Assembly: GCF_000741295.1 (NCBI RefSeq)
Contig: NZ_JGZG01000001.1
Span: 1 to 64,000 of the forward strand
Source: Bifidobacterium pseudolongum subsp. globosum
GTDB taxonomy: Bacteria > Actinomycetota > Actinomycetes > Actinomycetales > Bifidobacteriaceae
Length of the DNA stretch: 64,000 nt
Direction: 5' to 3'
In this document: positions 35,000 through 43,019 of the stretch, piece after piece
Layout: the number at the start of each line of letters is the position of its first letter
How positions within the stretch are numbered: the stretch's first letter is position 1
The notes under the pieces: model-generated
Seen by the model: only the letters and a program-made list of their open reading frames with translations
What the model was told of the DNA's origin: nothing
Databases searched by the model: none
Translations under genes and position numbers: made by a program

Positions 35000-35923
35000 C
35001 TATTTGGCGCGTGGGTGAGCGGTGATGTAGGTCTCGATGAGCTTGTCGGGGCTGATATGCGTGTAGATCTGCGTTGTCTTGACCGAGGCATGCCCCAACA
35101 GCTCCTGCACCGTGCGCACATCGGCGCCCCCTTGGATCAGGTGCGTGGCGAATGAATGGCGCAGGGTGTGCGGGTGGAGCGGGCGGTCGATGTGCGCGCG
35201 TTCGCCGGCGCGCCGGATCACCTCCCACACCGATTGGCGCGACAGGCGTCTGCCGCGCAGATTGAGGAACATGGCGCGCATCTCCTGCTCGCCCTTCGCC
35301 TTGGCCGCAAGGGCCGGACGGCCGTGGCGCAGATACCCCTCAAGTGCGCGCCGCGCGTAGTCCCCGAACGGCACAAGCCGCTGTCTGCCGCCCTTGCCCA
35401 TGAGCCGCACCACGCATTCGTCGAAATCGACGTCGTCGAGATTCACCCCCACAGCCTCGCTCACACGGCAACCCGTGGCGTACATGAACTCCAACAATGC
35501 GCTGTCGCGCAATCCCACGGCGTCCTGCGGGTCGGCGGTCTGCGCGGCCTGCAGCAGCGCGGTCACCTCGTCCACATCGAGCACGTCGGGCAGCTTGGAG
35601 CCGGTCTTCGGGGCGCGCACCTGTTGCGAGACGTCGTCGGGCACCATGCGCTCGCCGAGCAGGAAGCGGTGGAACATGTGCACGCTCGCGAGATGCCGGG
35701 CGCGGCTCGTGCCGCTTTGGCCGGCGAGGGCCAGCGCCTGCATGAACGCCTCCACATGGAGTGTGGTGATCTGCCGTGCGTCGTCGATGCCATGGTCGCC
35801 GAGCCACTCGATATAGCGGTCGAGGTCACGCCGGTAGGCTTCGACCGTCGCATGGGCGAGCCCCCGTTCCACGTCGACGTAGGTGAGGAACCGCGATTCC
35901 ATCATCTGCAGTGCGTGTGCCAT
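35000..35923 (-). CDS. xerD: Tyrosine site-specific recombinase XerD
   Basis: 307 residues; AAGGAGCGCGG precedes ATG. Partner of XerC in dif recombination. Seen: N-terminal core-binding domain (FLTYVDVERGLAHATVEAYR...), catalytic Arg in ATGCRVSEAVGV, Lys in GKGGRQR, HTLRHSFATHLIQGG, GHASV and Tyr in TTQIYTHIS. The C terminus DKLIETYITAHPRAK is characteristic of XerD. It sits just downstream of rplT, as in other bifidobacteria and actinobacteria, and 145 bp before parA. Confidence 0.93.
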   Translation of the reverse strand: MAHALQMMESRFLTYVDVERGLAHATVEAYRRDLDRYIEWLGDHGIDDARQITTLHVEAFMQALALAGQSGTSRARHLASVHMFHRFLLGERMVPDDVSQQVRAPKTGSKLPDVLDVDEVTALLQAAQTADPQDAVGLRDSALLEFMYATGCRVSEAVGVNLDDVDFDECVVRLMGKGGRQRLVPFGDYARRALEGYLRHGRPALAAKAKGEQEMRAMFLNLRGRRLSRQSVWEVIRRAGERAHIDRPLHPHTLRHSFATHLIQGGADVRTVQELLGHASVKTTQIYTHISPDKLIETYITAHPRAK

Positions 35924-35963
35924 CCGCGCTCCTTTGCTGTGCTCGATGTGCGGCTGTCAATGC

Positions 35964-36001
35964 AAAGAGCCGAACCCACGCGTGACTGGGTTCGGCTCTT
36001 T
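35964..36001 (-). terminator. Terminator of the infC-rpmI-rplT operon
   Basis: 15-bp perfect arms AAAGAGCCGAACCCA / TGGGTTCGGCTCTTT with an 8-nt loop, 23 bp after the rplT stop on the minus strand and before xerD. Confidence 0.85.
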
Positions 36002-36024
36002 GCGATCAATGCGATGCAGTCGGC

Positions 36025-36408
36025 TCAGGCGGAAACCGGAGCGTTGACATCCTCAGGCAGCGCGGCCTTGGCCTGCTCGACGATGGCCTTGAACGTGTCG
36101 GGATCGGACACGGCCAGCTCGGCGAGGGCGCGGCGGTCCAGCTCGATGCCGGCGAGGCGCAGGCCCTGAATGAAGCGGTTGTAGGTGATGCCTTCGTTGC
36201 GGACGGCGATGTTGATGCGCTGGATCCACAGCTTGCGGAAGTCACCCTTGCGGGCCTTGCGGTCGCGGTAGTTGTAGTTAAACGAGTGGAGCAGCTGTTC
36301 CTTCGCCTTGCGGTACAGGCGGGAGCGCTGGCCACGGTAGCCCGAAGCCCTTTCGAGTACGGTACGACGCTTCTTGTGTGCGTTCACTGCGCGCTTGACA
36401 CGTGCCAT
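36025..36408 (-). CDS. rplT: 50S ribosomal protein L20 (bL20)
   Basis: 127 residues. Begins [38 protein letters not shown] (positions 1-38), the basic helical extension of L20, followed by [20 protein letters not shown] and [24 protein letters not shown]. Length slightly above the usual ~118 because of an extended C terminus ([12 protein letters not shown]). Third gene of the infC operon; L20 is needed for early 50S assembly and represses this operon in other bacteria. Confidence 0.98.
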   Translation of the reverse strand: MARVKRAVNAHKKRRTVLERASGYRGQRSRLYRKAKEQLLHSFNYNYRDRKARKGDFRKLWIQRINIAVRNEGITYNRFIQGLRLAGIELDRRALAELAVSDPDTFKAIVEQAKAALPEDVNAPVSA

Positions 36409-36455
36409 TTGATTTCCTCAGCTTTCTAACGTATTCCCAATGTCTGCGGTGCGGT

Positions 36456-36650
36456 TCAGCGACCCAGCAGGCCCTTCATCTTCTTTGCCTGTGGCGTCGA
36501 CAGGACGTCGTCACGCTTGAGCGCGCGACGCTTGCGAGCAGACTTGTGCTCGAGGTTGTGGCGCATGGCGCTGCCGGCATGCATCACCTTGCCGGAACCG
36601 GTGATGCGCACACGCTTGGCTGCTGCGGTCTTTGTCTTCATCTTCGGCAT
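36456..36650 (-). CDS. rpmI: 50S ribosomal protein L35 (bL35)
   Basis: 64 residues starting [20 protein letters not shown], with [20 protein letters not shown] in the middle, the standard L35 sequence pattern and length. It lies 14 bp after infC and 47 bp before rplT in the conserved infC-rpmI-rplT order. Confidence 0.98.
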   Translation of the reverse strand: MPKMKTKTAAAKRVRITGSGKVMHAGSAMRHNLEHKSARKRRALKRDDVLSTPQAKKMKGLLGR

Positions 36651-36664
36651 TGCTGCCCTCCTTG

Positions 36665-37363
36665 TTATTTCTTCGTTTCGGAAGTCTCGGTGGCTTCGGA
36701 GACCACGGCCTTCGCCGCTTCGGCCTCCTGCGCCTTGGCCTCTTGCTTGGCGGCGAGGCGGGCGGCCTGGCGCGCCTGGCGTTCGGCGCGGGATTCCGCA
36801 CCGCGGCGGCGCTGCTCGGACTGCGTGTGGACCTTCTTGCCCTTCGGCGCCAACGTCATGATGATGTTGCGCCCCTCTTGCTTCGGCGCGGATTCGATCG
36901 AACCCGACTGAGCGACCTCGTCGGCGAGGCGCTGCAGGAGCTCCACGCCGCCGATCGGGCGGGACTGTTCGCGGCCGCGCAGCATGATCGTGACCTTGAC
37001 CTTGTCTCCGCCGTTGAGGAAGCGCTCCACATGGCCCTTCTTGACTTCGAAGTCATGGTCGTCGATCTTCAGGCGGAAGCGAATCTCTTTGATCTCGGCC
37101 GTGCTTTGGTTACGGCGCGCCTCACGCTGCTTGACCTTTTCGTTGTACTTGAACTTACCGTAATCGATGAGCTTGGCGACCGGAGGTTTTGCGTTCGGTG
37201 CCACCTCGACGAGATCGAGGTTCGCTTCCTTCGCCAGGTTCAGGGCCACCGAGGTGGCGATGACGCCGACCTGTTCGCCGTTCGGTCCAATAAGACGCAC
37301 CTGTGAGACGCGAATCTCGTCGTTAATGCGTGGTTCGTCGCTAATGATGACTCCAATCCTCAT
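36665..37363 (-). CDS. infC: Translation initiation factor IF-3
   Basis: 232 residues if started at ATG 37363. IF-3 keeps 30S subunits free and proofreads start codons. Seen: N-domain [40 protein letters not shown] and [19 protein letters not shown] linker, then the C-domain [20 protein letters not shown] and [18 protein letters not shown]. About 55 extra residues follow ([20 protein letters not shown]...), rich in Ala, Glu, Lys and Arg and probably helical. A GGAG five nt before an ATT (37345) suggests that, as in other bacteria, a rare AUU/AUC codon may be the true start, giving 226-227 residues. Confidence 0.95.
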   Translation of the reverse strand: MRIGVIISDEPRINDEIRVSQVRLIGPNGEQVGVIATSVALNLAKEANLDLVEVAPNAKPPVAKLIDYGKFKYNEKVKQREARRNQSTAEIKEIRFRLKIDDHDFEVKKGHVERFLNGGDKVKVTIMLRGREQSRPIGGVELLQRLADEVAQSGSIESAPKQEGRNIIMTLAPKGKKVHTQSEQRRRGAESRAERQARQAARLAAKQEAKAQEAEAAKAVVSEATETSETKK

Positions 37364-37729
37364 ATGGTTGTATGTGCGGGCCACATGGCGCACACCGTGA
37401 TTGGATTCAACAAGCAGCCGTTTGCGTGCACGGCACGCGACGGCATGACGCCCATGTGCACACTGGTTTGATGCCGTATGCGATCGCGTGCCCCATGCAC
37501 GCCGGAGGCGTTGCCTTGAACCCGAAACCACAATGGGCTTCCAGGTGGGTTTCCCACTTTCTTGATTGCTCAAGCCTTGTCGAGTATAGCACAGCCCCCG
37601 ACAACAGCCGGCCGCGTGTCATCACACACCGCGCACCGTCACCCCATATGTAGATAGATATACGGTACGGTGGCTTACACAGTACACAACATGCACTGCG
37701 CAAGCCAACACACAACCCAAGGAGCGGCC
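37364..37729. promoter_or_regulatory. infC leader and divergent promoter region
   Basis: About 365 bp without a gene. On the minus strand TATACT at 37583-37588 is a good -10 box, which would give infC a leader of about 210 nt. The leader contains small inverted repeats such as GTGGGAAACCCAC (about 37547-37559) and could hold an attenuator or ribosomal-protein binding site. Toward the thiN side is an AT-rich stretch (about 37648-37670) fit for its promoter. Confidence 0.5.
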
Positions 37730-38485
37730 ATGGCACCGGTACGGACGGCGTGCACACCCCTACCCACCTGCGTGGTATTCGCGGCCGGCGAGTACTACCA
37801 CGAGCCGATCGACGTGCCGCCCGGCGCGTTCGTCGTCGCCGCGGACGGCGGCTACGACCACGCGCGCGAGCTCGGCGTGCAGGTGAACGCCGTGGTCGGC
37901 GACTTCGACTCGGTGTACAGCGCGCGCAGCGCGATCGGCGCCGAGACCGTGGCGCTGCCGCCGCAGAAGGACGACCCCGACCTGCTGAGCGCGCTGAAGA
38001 TCGGATGGGCGCACGGCGGCCGCGCGTTCCACATCTACGGCGGATTGGGCGGGCGCGTCGACCACACGATCTCCAACATCCAACAGCTCGCGTTCATCGC
38101 CGCGCACGGCGGCATCGCGTTCCTGCACGGTGCCGGGCAGATCGTGACCGCCATATGCGACGCGGCGCTCACGTTCCCCGCGCACCCCGTGCACGGCACG
38201 CAGTACATCTCTGTGTTCGCGCACAGCGACGAGGCGCGCGGCGTCGACGAGCGCGGGCTCGCGTACGAACTGCATGACGCGACGATGACGAACCTGCAGG
38301 TCAACGGCCTGAGCAACGAATTCGTGGACGGGCTCGGCGCCGAGGTGCGTGTGCGCAGGGGACTGCTGACCGTCGTGTTCGATGCCGCCGCACCGCTGCC
38401 CACGCTCGTGGGTGCGCCTGCGGCGGCCGGGACGCTCGGCGCGCCTTCCACCCATGTGAGCGCGGCACTCGCGGATCGCGGATAG
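37730..38485 (+). CDS. thiN: Thiamine pyrophosphokinase
   Basis: 251 residues from ATG 37730 (AAGGAGCGGCC). Transfers pyrophosphate from ATP to thiamine to give TPP, needed for the phosphoketolase pathway of bifidobacteria. Seen: AADGGYDHARELGV (about 37-50), VVGDFDSV (about 55-62), PPQKDDPDLLSALKIGWAHG (substrate Asp pair, about 81-100), GGLGGRVDHTISNIQQL, and a C-terminal beta domain with LSNEF and VRRGLLTVVF. The last ~25 residues are Ala/Pro-rich. No ThiE/ThiD neighbour is present, which fits uptake of preformed thiamine. Confidence 0.92.
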   Translation: MAPVRTACTPLPTCVVFAAGEYYHEPIDVPPGAFVVAADGGYDHARELGVQVNAVVGDFDSVYSARSAIGAETVALPPQKDDPDLLSALKIGWAHGGRAFHIYGGLGGRVDHTISNIQQLAFIAAHGGIAFLHGAGQIVTAICDAALTFPAHPVHGTQYISVFAHSDEARGVDERGLAYELHDATMTNLQVNGLSNEFVDGLGAEVRVRRGLLTVVFDAAAPLPTLVGAPAAAGTLGAPSTHVSAALADRG

Positions 38486-38583
38486 TTGCGCTCACAGCGC
38501 ATGATCGCCAATGATGTGGGCTGCGGTCCGTTCAATGCAACCGTTCGCAGCCAATTCCAACGGTTTTTCGACGCGCAGGGAGA

Positions 38584-38612
38584 CTGACTTGGTCAAGCAA
38601 CGCCACTAGAAT
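38584..38612 (+). promoter_or_regulatory. Promoter of gap
   Basis: CTGACT (38584-38589), a 17-bp spacer and TAGAAT (38607-38612) match a housekeeping promoter. The start of gap follows 70 bp later with a GGGAG ribosome-binding site. Confidence 0.6.
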
Positions 38613-38681
38613 GGGGCACGTTGGTTAACCATGCCGGCGGGCATTCATTGGCCGCCGGCTGTTCCCCAAGGGAGTAATTAC

Positions 38682-39740
38682 ATGACAGTGAAGATTGGTA
38701 TCAACGGCTTCGGTCGTATCGGTCGTCTCGCATTCCGTCGTATTTTCGAGCTGCAGGAAAAGGGCGGCGAAGCTGCTGACATCGAGGTCACCGCGATCAA
38801 CGACCTGACCTCCCCGCAGGCGCTTGCATACCTGCTCAAGTACGACAGCACGCACGGCGTCTTCAAGCACGTCGACGGCACCCCGGTCGATGTCAAGGCC
38901 ACCGATTCCGCCATCGTCGTTGACGGCAAGGAATACCCGGTCTACGCCGAGCGCGATGCCCGTGACCTCAAGTGGGTTGCGAACGACGGCGTTGAGTTCG
39001 TGCTCGAGTGCACCGGCTTCTACACCTCCGCCGAGAAGTCCCAGGCCCATCTGGACGCCGGCGCCAAGAAGGTCCTCATCTCCGCCCCGGCCAAGGACGA
39101 GACCACCCCGACCGTCGTGTTCGGCGTGAACCACGACATCCTGAAGAAGGACGACAACATCGTCTCCGCAGGCTCCTGCACCACCAACTCGATGGCCGCC
39201 ATGGTCAAGCTGCTCAACGACAAGTGGGGCATCAAGGCCGGCTTCATGACCACGATCCACGCCTACACCGGCACCCAGATGATCCTGGACGGCCCTCGTG
39301 GCAACAAGAGCGGCCGTGCACTGCGCGCCGCTGCCGTCAACACGATCCCGCATTCGACCGGTGCCGCCAAGGCCATCGGCAAGGTCGTGCCGGAAGTCAA
39401 CGGCAAGCTGCAGGGTCACGCCCAGCGCGTGCAGGTTCCGGACGGATCGATCACCGAGCTCTTCACCGTGCTCGACAAGGAAGCGACCGTCGACGAGATC
39501 AACGCCGCGTTCAAGGACGCTTTCGAGGATTGCGCCTACTACGGCTACAACGATGACGAGATCGTCTCCGGCGACATCGTCGGCGACACCCACGGTGGCG
39601 TCTTCGACCCGACGCAGACCGACGTCAACGAAGTGGACGGCGTGACCATGGTCCGCACCGTTGCCTTCTACGACAACGAGTACGGCTTCACCTCGAACAT
39701 GGTGCGCACACTCGAGTACTTCGCCGAGATCTCCGAGTGA
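38682..39740 (+). CDS. gap: Glyceraldehyde-3-phosphate dehydrogenase
   Basis: 352 residues from ATG 38682 (AAGGGAGTAATTAC). NAD-dependent oxidation/phosphorylation of GAP in lower glycolysis, downstream of the bifid shunt. Seen: NAD motif [14 protein letters not shown] (about 6-19), catalytic Cys in [13 protein letters not shown] (about 163-175), His in THAYTGTQ-type segment [14 protein letters not shown], and C-terminal WYDNE-like [13 protein letters not shown]. The codon choice is visibly more uniform (few rare codons) than in neighbours, as expected for a highly expressed gene. Monocistronic, with its own promoter and terminator. Confidence 0.97.
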   Translation: MTVKIGINGFGRIGRLAFRRIFELQEKGGEAADIEVTAINDLTSPQALAYLLKYDSTHGVFKHVDGTPVDVKATDSAIVVDGKEYPVYAERDARDLKWVANDGVEFVLECTGFYTSAEKSQAHLDAGAKKVLISAPAKDETTPTVVFGVNHDILKKDDNIVSAGSCTTNSMAAMVKLLNDKWGIKAGFMTTIHAYTGTQMILDGPRGNKSGRALRAAAVNTIPHSTGAAKAIGKVVPEVNGKLQGHAQRVQVPDGSITELFTVLDKEATVDEINAAFKDAFEDCAYYGYNDDEIVSGDIVGDTHGGVFDPTQTDVNEVDGVTMVRTVAFYDNEYGFTSNMVRTLEYFAEISE

Positions 39741-39775
39741 TTGACCGCGCCTAGCGCGCGCCATCGCTGACCCTT

Positions 39776-39810
39776 CAGGGCTTTCGCTCACGCGGAAGCC
39801 CTGTTTTGTT
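39776..39810 (+). terminator. Terminator of gap
   Basis: Arms CAGGGCTTTCGC (39776-39787) and GCGGAAGCCCTG (39792-39803), one G-U pair, followed by TTTTGTT: a classical intrinsic terminator. Confidence 0.9.
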
Positions 39811-39838
39811 GCCATACGGCAGCCCTACACTGGTACAC

Positions 39839-40348
39839 ATGGGCAAAAAGAAACAGAAAGCCGCCGCCACACCGGCCATCGCACAGCTTGAGCAGGCGGG
39901 CGTCACGTTCACCATCCACGAGTACGAACACAGCAACGACGACACGGAAGGGTACGGCCTCGAAGCCGCGCGCAAGCTCGGCTATGACGAGCGGCAGGTG
40001 TTCAAGACCCTGATGGCTGACACCGGCGACGAACGCGTCATCGGCGTCGTGCCGGTCAACGGGCACATGAGCCTCAAGGAGCTCGCGCACGCCGTGGGCG
40101 CGAAGAAAGCGGAGATGGCCGACCCGAAGGTCGCGATGCGCGAAAGCGGCTATGTCGTCGGCGGCATCTCCCCGCTCGGGCAGCGCACCAAGCATAAGAC
40201 CGTGCTCGACGAGTCGGCGATGGAGTTCAGCGAGATCCTCGTGTCGGGCGGCAAACGCGGCCTGAGCCTCGGCGTCAATCCGCGCGATCTGGTGCAGGTG
40301 CTCGACGCAGTCGTCGCGCCGATCGGAACGACGAAGAAATCATACTGA
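39839..40348 (+). CDS. ybaK: Cys-tRNA(Pro)/aminoacyl-tRNA deacylase YbaK
   Basis: 169 residues from ATG 39839. Trans-editing enzyme hydrolysing misacylated Cys-tRNA(Pro). Seen: ATPAIAQLEQAGVTFTIHEY near the start, GYGLEAARKLGYDERQVFKT with the catalytic-region Lys (about 45-64), VIGVVPVNGHMSLKELAHAVG, GYVVGGISPLGQ (about 104-115) and SGGKRGLSLGVNP. Length normal. A TACACT box stands 7 nt before ATG and no ribosome-binding site is present, so the message is probably leaderless. Its 3' end overlaps that of convergent ispH by 9 bp. Confidence 0.93.
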   Translation: MGKKKQKAAATPAIAQLEQAGVTFTIHEYEHSNDDTEGYGLEAARKLGYDERQVFKTLMADTGDERVIGVVPVNGHMSLKELAHAVGAKKAEMADPKVAMRESGYVVGGISPLGQRTKHKTVLDESAMEFSEILVSGGKRGLSLGVNPRDLVQVLDAVVAPIGTTKKSY

Positions 40349-41314
40349 GCGCAGCGCCTTCGGCAGCACGAAGTGCATGTTCTCCTGGATCGTCTCGACT
40401 GTGCTGACGTCGTGGAATCCGAGCCCCTGCAGCCGCTCGACCACGCCGGCGACAAGTTCGTCGGGCACCGAGGCGCCTGAGGAGACGCCGACCGTGCTCA
40501 CGCCGGCGAACCATGCGGGGTCCATTTCGGCGGCGTCGTCGACGCGGTGCGCTTCGCCGCACGCGCCGAGCGCTTCGTTCGCGACCTCCATGAGCCGCAC
40601 CGAGTTCGACGAGTTCGCCGAACCGACGATGACCATGCAATCCGCCTGCTGCGCCACGAGTTTGACGGCTTCCTGCCGGTTCGACGTGGCATAGCAGATG
40701 TCCGAGCTCGGCGGCAGTTCGATCCACGGGAACCGCCGCTGCAGGGCGGCGATCACATCCGCTGTCTCATCCACGCTGAGCGTCGTCTGCGACAGCAGCA
40801 CGAGCTTGGTGTGTTCGGGGAAGTCGAGCCGCTCGACGTCGGCGGTATGTTCAATCAGGTGCACATGCTCGGGCGACTCCCCCACCACGCCGACGGCCTC
40901 GTCGTGGCCGTTGTGCCCGATGTAGACGATCTCGTACCCTTCGCGCACAAACCGCAATACTTCGCGGTGCACTTTGCCCACCAGCGGGCACGTCGCGTCC
41001 ACAATGCTCAAGCCCCGCGCGTCGGCCTCACGCTGCACCGCGGGGGACACGCCGTGCGCGGAGAACACGACCGGAATGCCGGCTTCGGCGGCGACATCCG
41101 GAATCTCATTGAGTTCCTCGACGAACACGGCGCCACGGCCGGCGAGCTGTTCGACGACATGCTTGTTGTGCACGATCTGCCGGCGCACATACACCGGCGG
41201 CAGGCCATCCGCACGGGGCCCGGCAGTGCGCAGAATCGTGTCGACCGTTTGGATGGCGCGGTCCACGCCGGCGCAGAATCCGCGTGGATTCGCCAACACA
41301 ATGCGTTTCGTCAT
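40340..41314 (-). CDS. ispH: 4-hydroxy-3-methylbut-2-enyl diphosphate reductase
   Basis: 324 residues; AAAGGACATC precedes ATG. Last enzyme of the MEP isoprenoid pathway, a [4Fe-4S] protein. Seen: ANPRGFCAGVDRAI with the first cluster Cys (about 8-21), FSAHGVSPAVQ with substrate His, DATCPLVGKVHREV (second Cys), YIGHNGHDEAVG, SQTTLSVDETADV, DICYATSNRQ (third Cys) and VGSANSSNSVRL. Full set of cluster and substrate residues. The long C terminus matches other actinobacterial IspH. Confidence 0.97.
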   Translation of the reverse strand: MTKRIVLANPRGFCAGVDRAIQTVDTILRTAGPRADGLPPVYVRRQIVHNKHVVEQLAGRGAVFVEELNEIPDVAAEAGIPVVFSAHGVSPAVQREADARGLSIVDATCPLVGKVHREVLRFVREGYEIVYIGHNGHDEAVGVVGESPEHVHLIEHTADVERLDFPEHTKLVLLSQTTLSVDETADVIAALQRRFPWIELPPSSDICYATSNRQEAVKLVAQQADCMVIVGSANSSNSVRLMEVANEALGACGEAHRVDDAAEMDPAWFAGVSTVGVSSGASVPDELVAGVVERLQGLGFHDVSTVETIQENMHFVLPKALRSV

Positions 41315-41525
41315 GATGTCCTTTCGCAGTTTGCCCCCAATAGTAGACCACGGCGCTCACCATGCGCCAGCGGCGCCCTGTGATGTTGCGCACAGACCCG
41401 TCCACCTACGCACATCGCATGTGAACGGTCACATGAGCGGCTAAGATAGGGAGATGTGCGCTGTGCGCATTGTTGTGGCGCGCAGCACCGGCACACACAC
41501 CTTACCGACAATGGAGTATGCATCT
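41315..41525. other. Divergent intergenic region ispH / aldose epimerase
   Basis: About 210 bp with no gene. A TAAGATA box (about 41441-41447) on the + strand may serve the epimerase gene; otherwise nothing notable. Confidence 0.35.
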
Positions 41526-42476
41526 ATGGCTGTCACCCAGCTTTCCCCCCGCACGGGCCAACAATATACCATCGCTTTCGGTGATTACACCGCCGTCATC
41601 ACCCAGCAGGGCGCAGGATTGCGCCGCCTGACGTGGCAAGGCAACGACGTGGTGGTGCCCTTCGGCGCCGACGACGTGCCCACCTGCATGCGTGGCCAGC
41701 TGCTCGTGCCGTTCCCCAACCGCATCGAAGGCGGCGAATACACCTTCGAAGGGCAGACCTACGAGCTGCCGATCGACGAGCACGAACGCAACAACGCGAT
41801 CCACGGCTACGGCTACCGCCACTTCTGGACCCTCGAGCGGCTCACCACGTCGGCCGTGACGCTCTGCTGGCGCACGCCGAACCTCGCGGGCTACCCGTTC
41901 GACGTGCTCGTGCACGTGACCTACGAACTCGATGAGGACGGCCTGCATGTGCAGGTGCATGCGCAGAACCATGGCGGCGAGGACGCGCCGTGGGCGGCGG
42001 CGATCCACCCGTGGGTCGCCAACGGAGGCGACGCGTACGGAGACGCGATCGACGAGCTCAACGCGCAGTGCATGCTCGAGCTGCCCGCACGCACGCACGT
42101 GACGATCAACCAGAACCTGATCCCCACCGGCACCGAACCGGTGGACGGCACCGCGTACGACTACCGTAAGCCCAAGGCCCTCAGCGCGCAGCCGATCGAT
42201 GATGCATGGACCGACCTCGAGCATGACGCCAGTGGCACGGTCACCGCCGTGTTCACACGCATCGACGGCATCCGTGTGCGCATCACCGGCGACGAATCGA
42301 TCACGTCGTACCAAGTGTGCGACGCGAGCGGCTTCCCCGAGCCGATCCACCCGTGCGGTGTGGCGATCGAACCGCAGACGGCGTATGCGAACGCCTTCAA
42401 CACGGGCATCGACCTGATCACGATCGCGCCGGGCGAATCGTCCACCACCAACATGCTCATCGGAGTCGTGCGCTGA
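41526..42476 (+). CDS. Aldose 1-epimerase family protein
   Basis: 316 residues from ATG 41526, with GGAG 9 nt upstream; ATG 41511 is an alternative start. Mutarotase-fold enzyme interconverting alpha and beta anomers of hexoses. Seen: GQLLVPFPNRIEGGEYTFEG (about 58-77), NNAIHGYGYRHFW with catalytic His (about 91-103), AAIHPWVA with the second His, and GVAIEPQTAYANAFNTG with the catalytic Glu near the C terminus. Length fits the GalM family. No sugar operon is adjacent, so the substrate is not defined. Confidence 0.9.
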   Translation: MAVTQLSPRTGQQYTIAFGDYTAVITQQGAGLRRLTWQGNDVVVPFGADDVPTCMRGQLLVPFPNRIEGGEYTFEGQTYELPIDEHERNNAIHGYGYRHFWTLERLTTSAVTLCWRTPNLAGYPFDVLVHVTYELDEDGLHVQVHAQNHGGEDAPWAAAIHPWVANGGDAYGDAIDELNAQCMLELPARTHVTINQNLIPTGTEPVDGTAYDYRKPKALSAQPIDDAWTDLEHDASGTVTAVFTRIDGIRVRITGDESITSYQVCDASGFPEPIHPCGVAIEPQTAYANAFNTGIDLITIAPGESSTTNMLIGVVR

Positions 42477-42558
42477 ACGCGCGTGGCGGCACGTCTGGGC
42501 GCTATGCGATAATCCTGTAGGCATATTGGCTAGAACCGTTCTACAAAAGGAGTCCATT

Positions 42559-42633
42559 ATGGGTATGCGCGGACGTAAGCGTAAGGCTCGTCGTAAAAAG
42601 GCTGCGAATCACGGCAAGCGTCCAAACGCCTGA
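42559..42633 (+). CDS. 50S ribosomal protein bL37
   Basis: A 24-residue basic peptide, GMRGRKRKARRKKAANHGKR followed by PNA after the initiator Met. The ending ANHGKRPN is the signature of the tiny actinobacterial ribosomal protein bL37. A strong site AAAAGGAGTCCATT precedes ATG, and a GATAAT box (about 42509-42514) is a possible -10. A long terminator follows 25 bp later, so this is a genuine single-gene unit. Such genes are often missed because of size. Confidence 0.85.
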   Translation: MGMRGRKRKARRKKAANHGKRPNA

Positions 42634-42657
42634 TCCGTGGGCGGCAACGCCTTGCCG

Positions 42658-42714
42658 CGAGCAATGTGAAGGCCCCGCAATCATCGGATGATTGCGGGGC
42701 CTTCACATTGCTCG
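42658..42714. terminator. Bidirectional terminator between bL37 and the anti-sigma gene
   Basis: 27-bp exact arms (42658-42684 and 42688-42714) with a CGG loop; core AAGGCCCCGCAATCAT and its complement. It serves convergent genes on both sides. Confidence 0.9.
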
Positions 42715-42734
42715 CATGCTTCGGCGCGGTGTGC

Positions 42735-43019
42735 TCACGCGTCGCTGTGGCGGTGGATCACCGTATGGTGGATGATCGCCGAACCACAGCATTCGTCAAG
42801 CGTCACGCGCAGCCGTTCATACAGGCATTCAGGGGCCTGCTGCGGGCGCAGGTACGCGCGCATCGCCTCGATCATGAGCCTCTCACGCTCATCGCAACAT
42901 GTGCGCGGGTCGAAACACTCCTGATCCTGTGCGTCTGCCGCCTCATGGTTTGCAGTGGTCATCTCTTCGCTTTCGGTATCCATGTCGCCGTCCAGGAACC
43001 CATGCTGTTGCGTGCTCAT
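42735..43019 (-). CDS. Probable RsrA-like anti-sigma factor
   Basis: 94 residues, starting inside the end of the sigma-factor gene (ATGA overlap). Small, acidic, Cys/His-rich: Cys at about 35, 41, 42, 65, 77 and 78 and a His cluster near the C terminus (IIHHTVIHRH). The helix PECLYERLRVTLDECC resembles the core of mycothiol-system zinc anti-sigma factors, but the canonical HxxxCxxC metal motif is not present. Position right after a SigR/SigH-type gene is the main evidence. It would hold the sigma factor inactive until thiol oxidation. Confidence 0.75.
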   Translation of the reverse strand: MSTQQHGFLDGDMDTESEEMTTANHEAADAQDQECFDPRTCCDERERLMIEAMRAYLRPQQAPECLYERLRVTLDECCGSAIIHHTVIHRHSDA

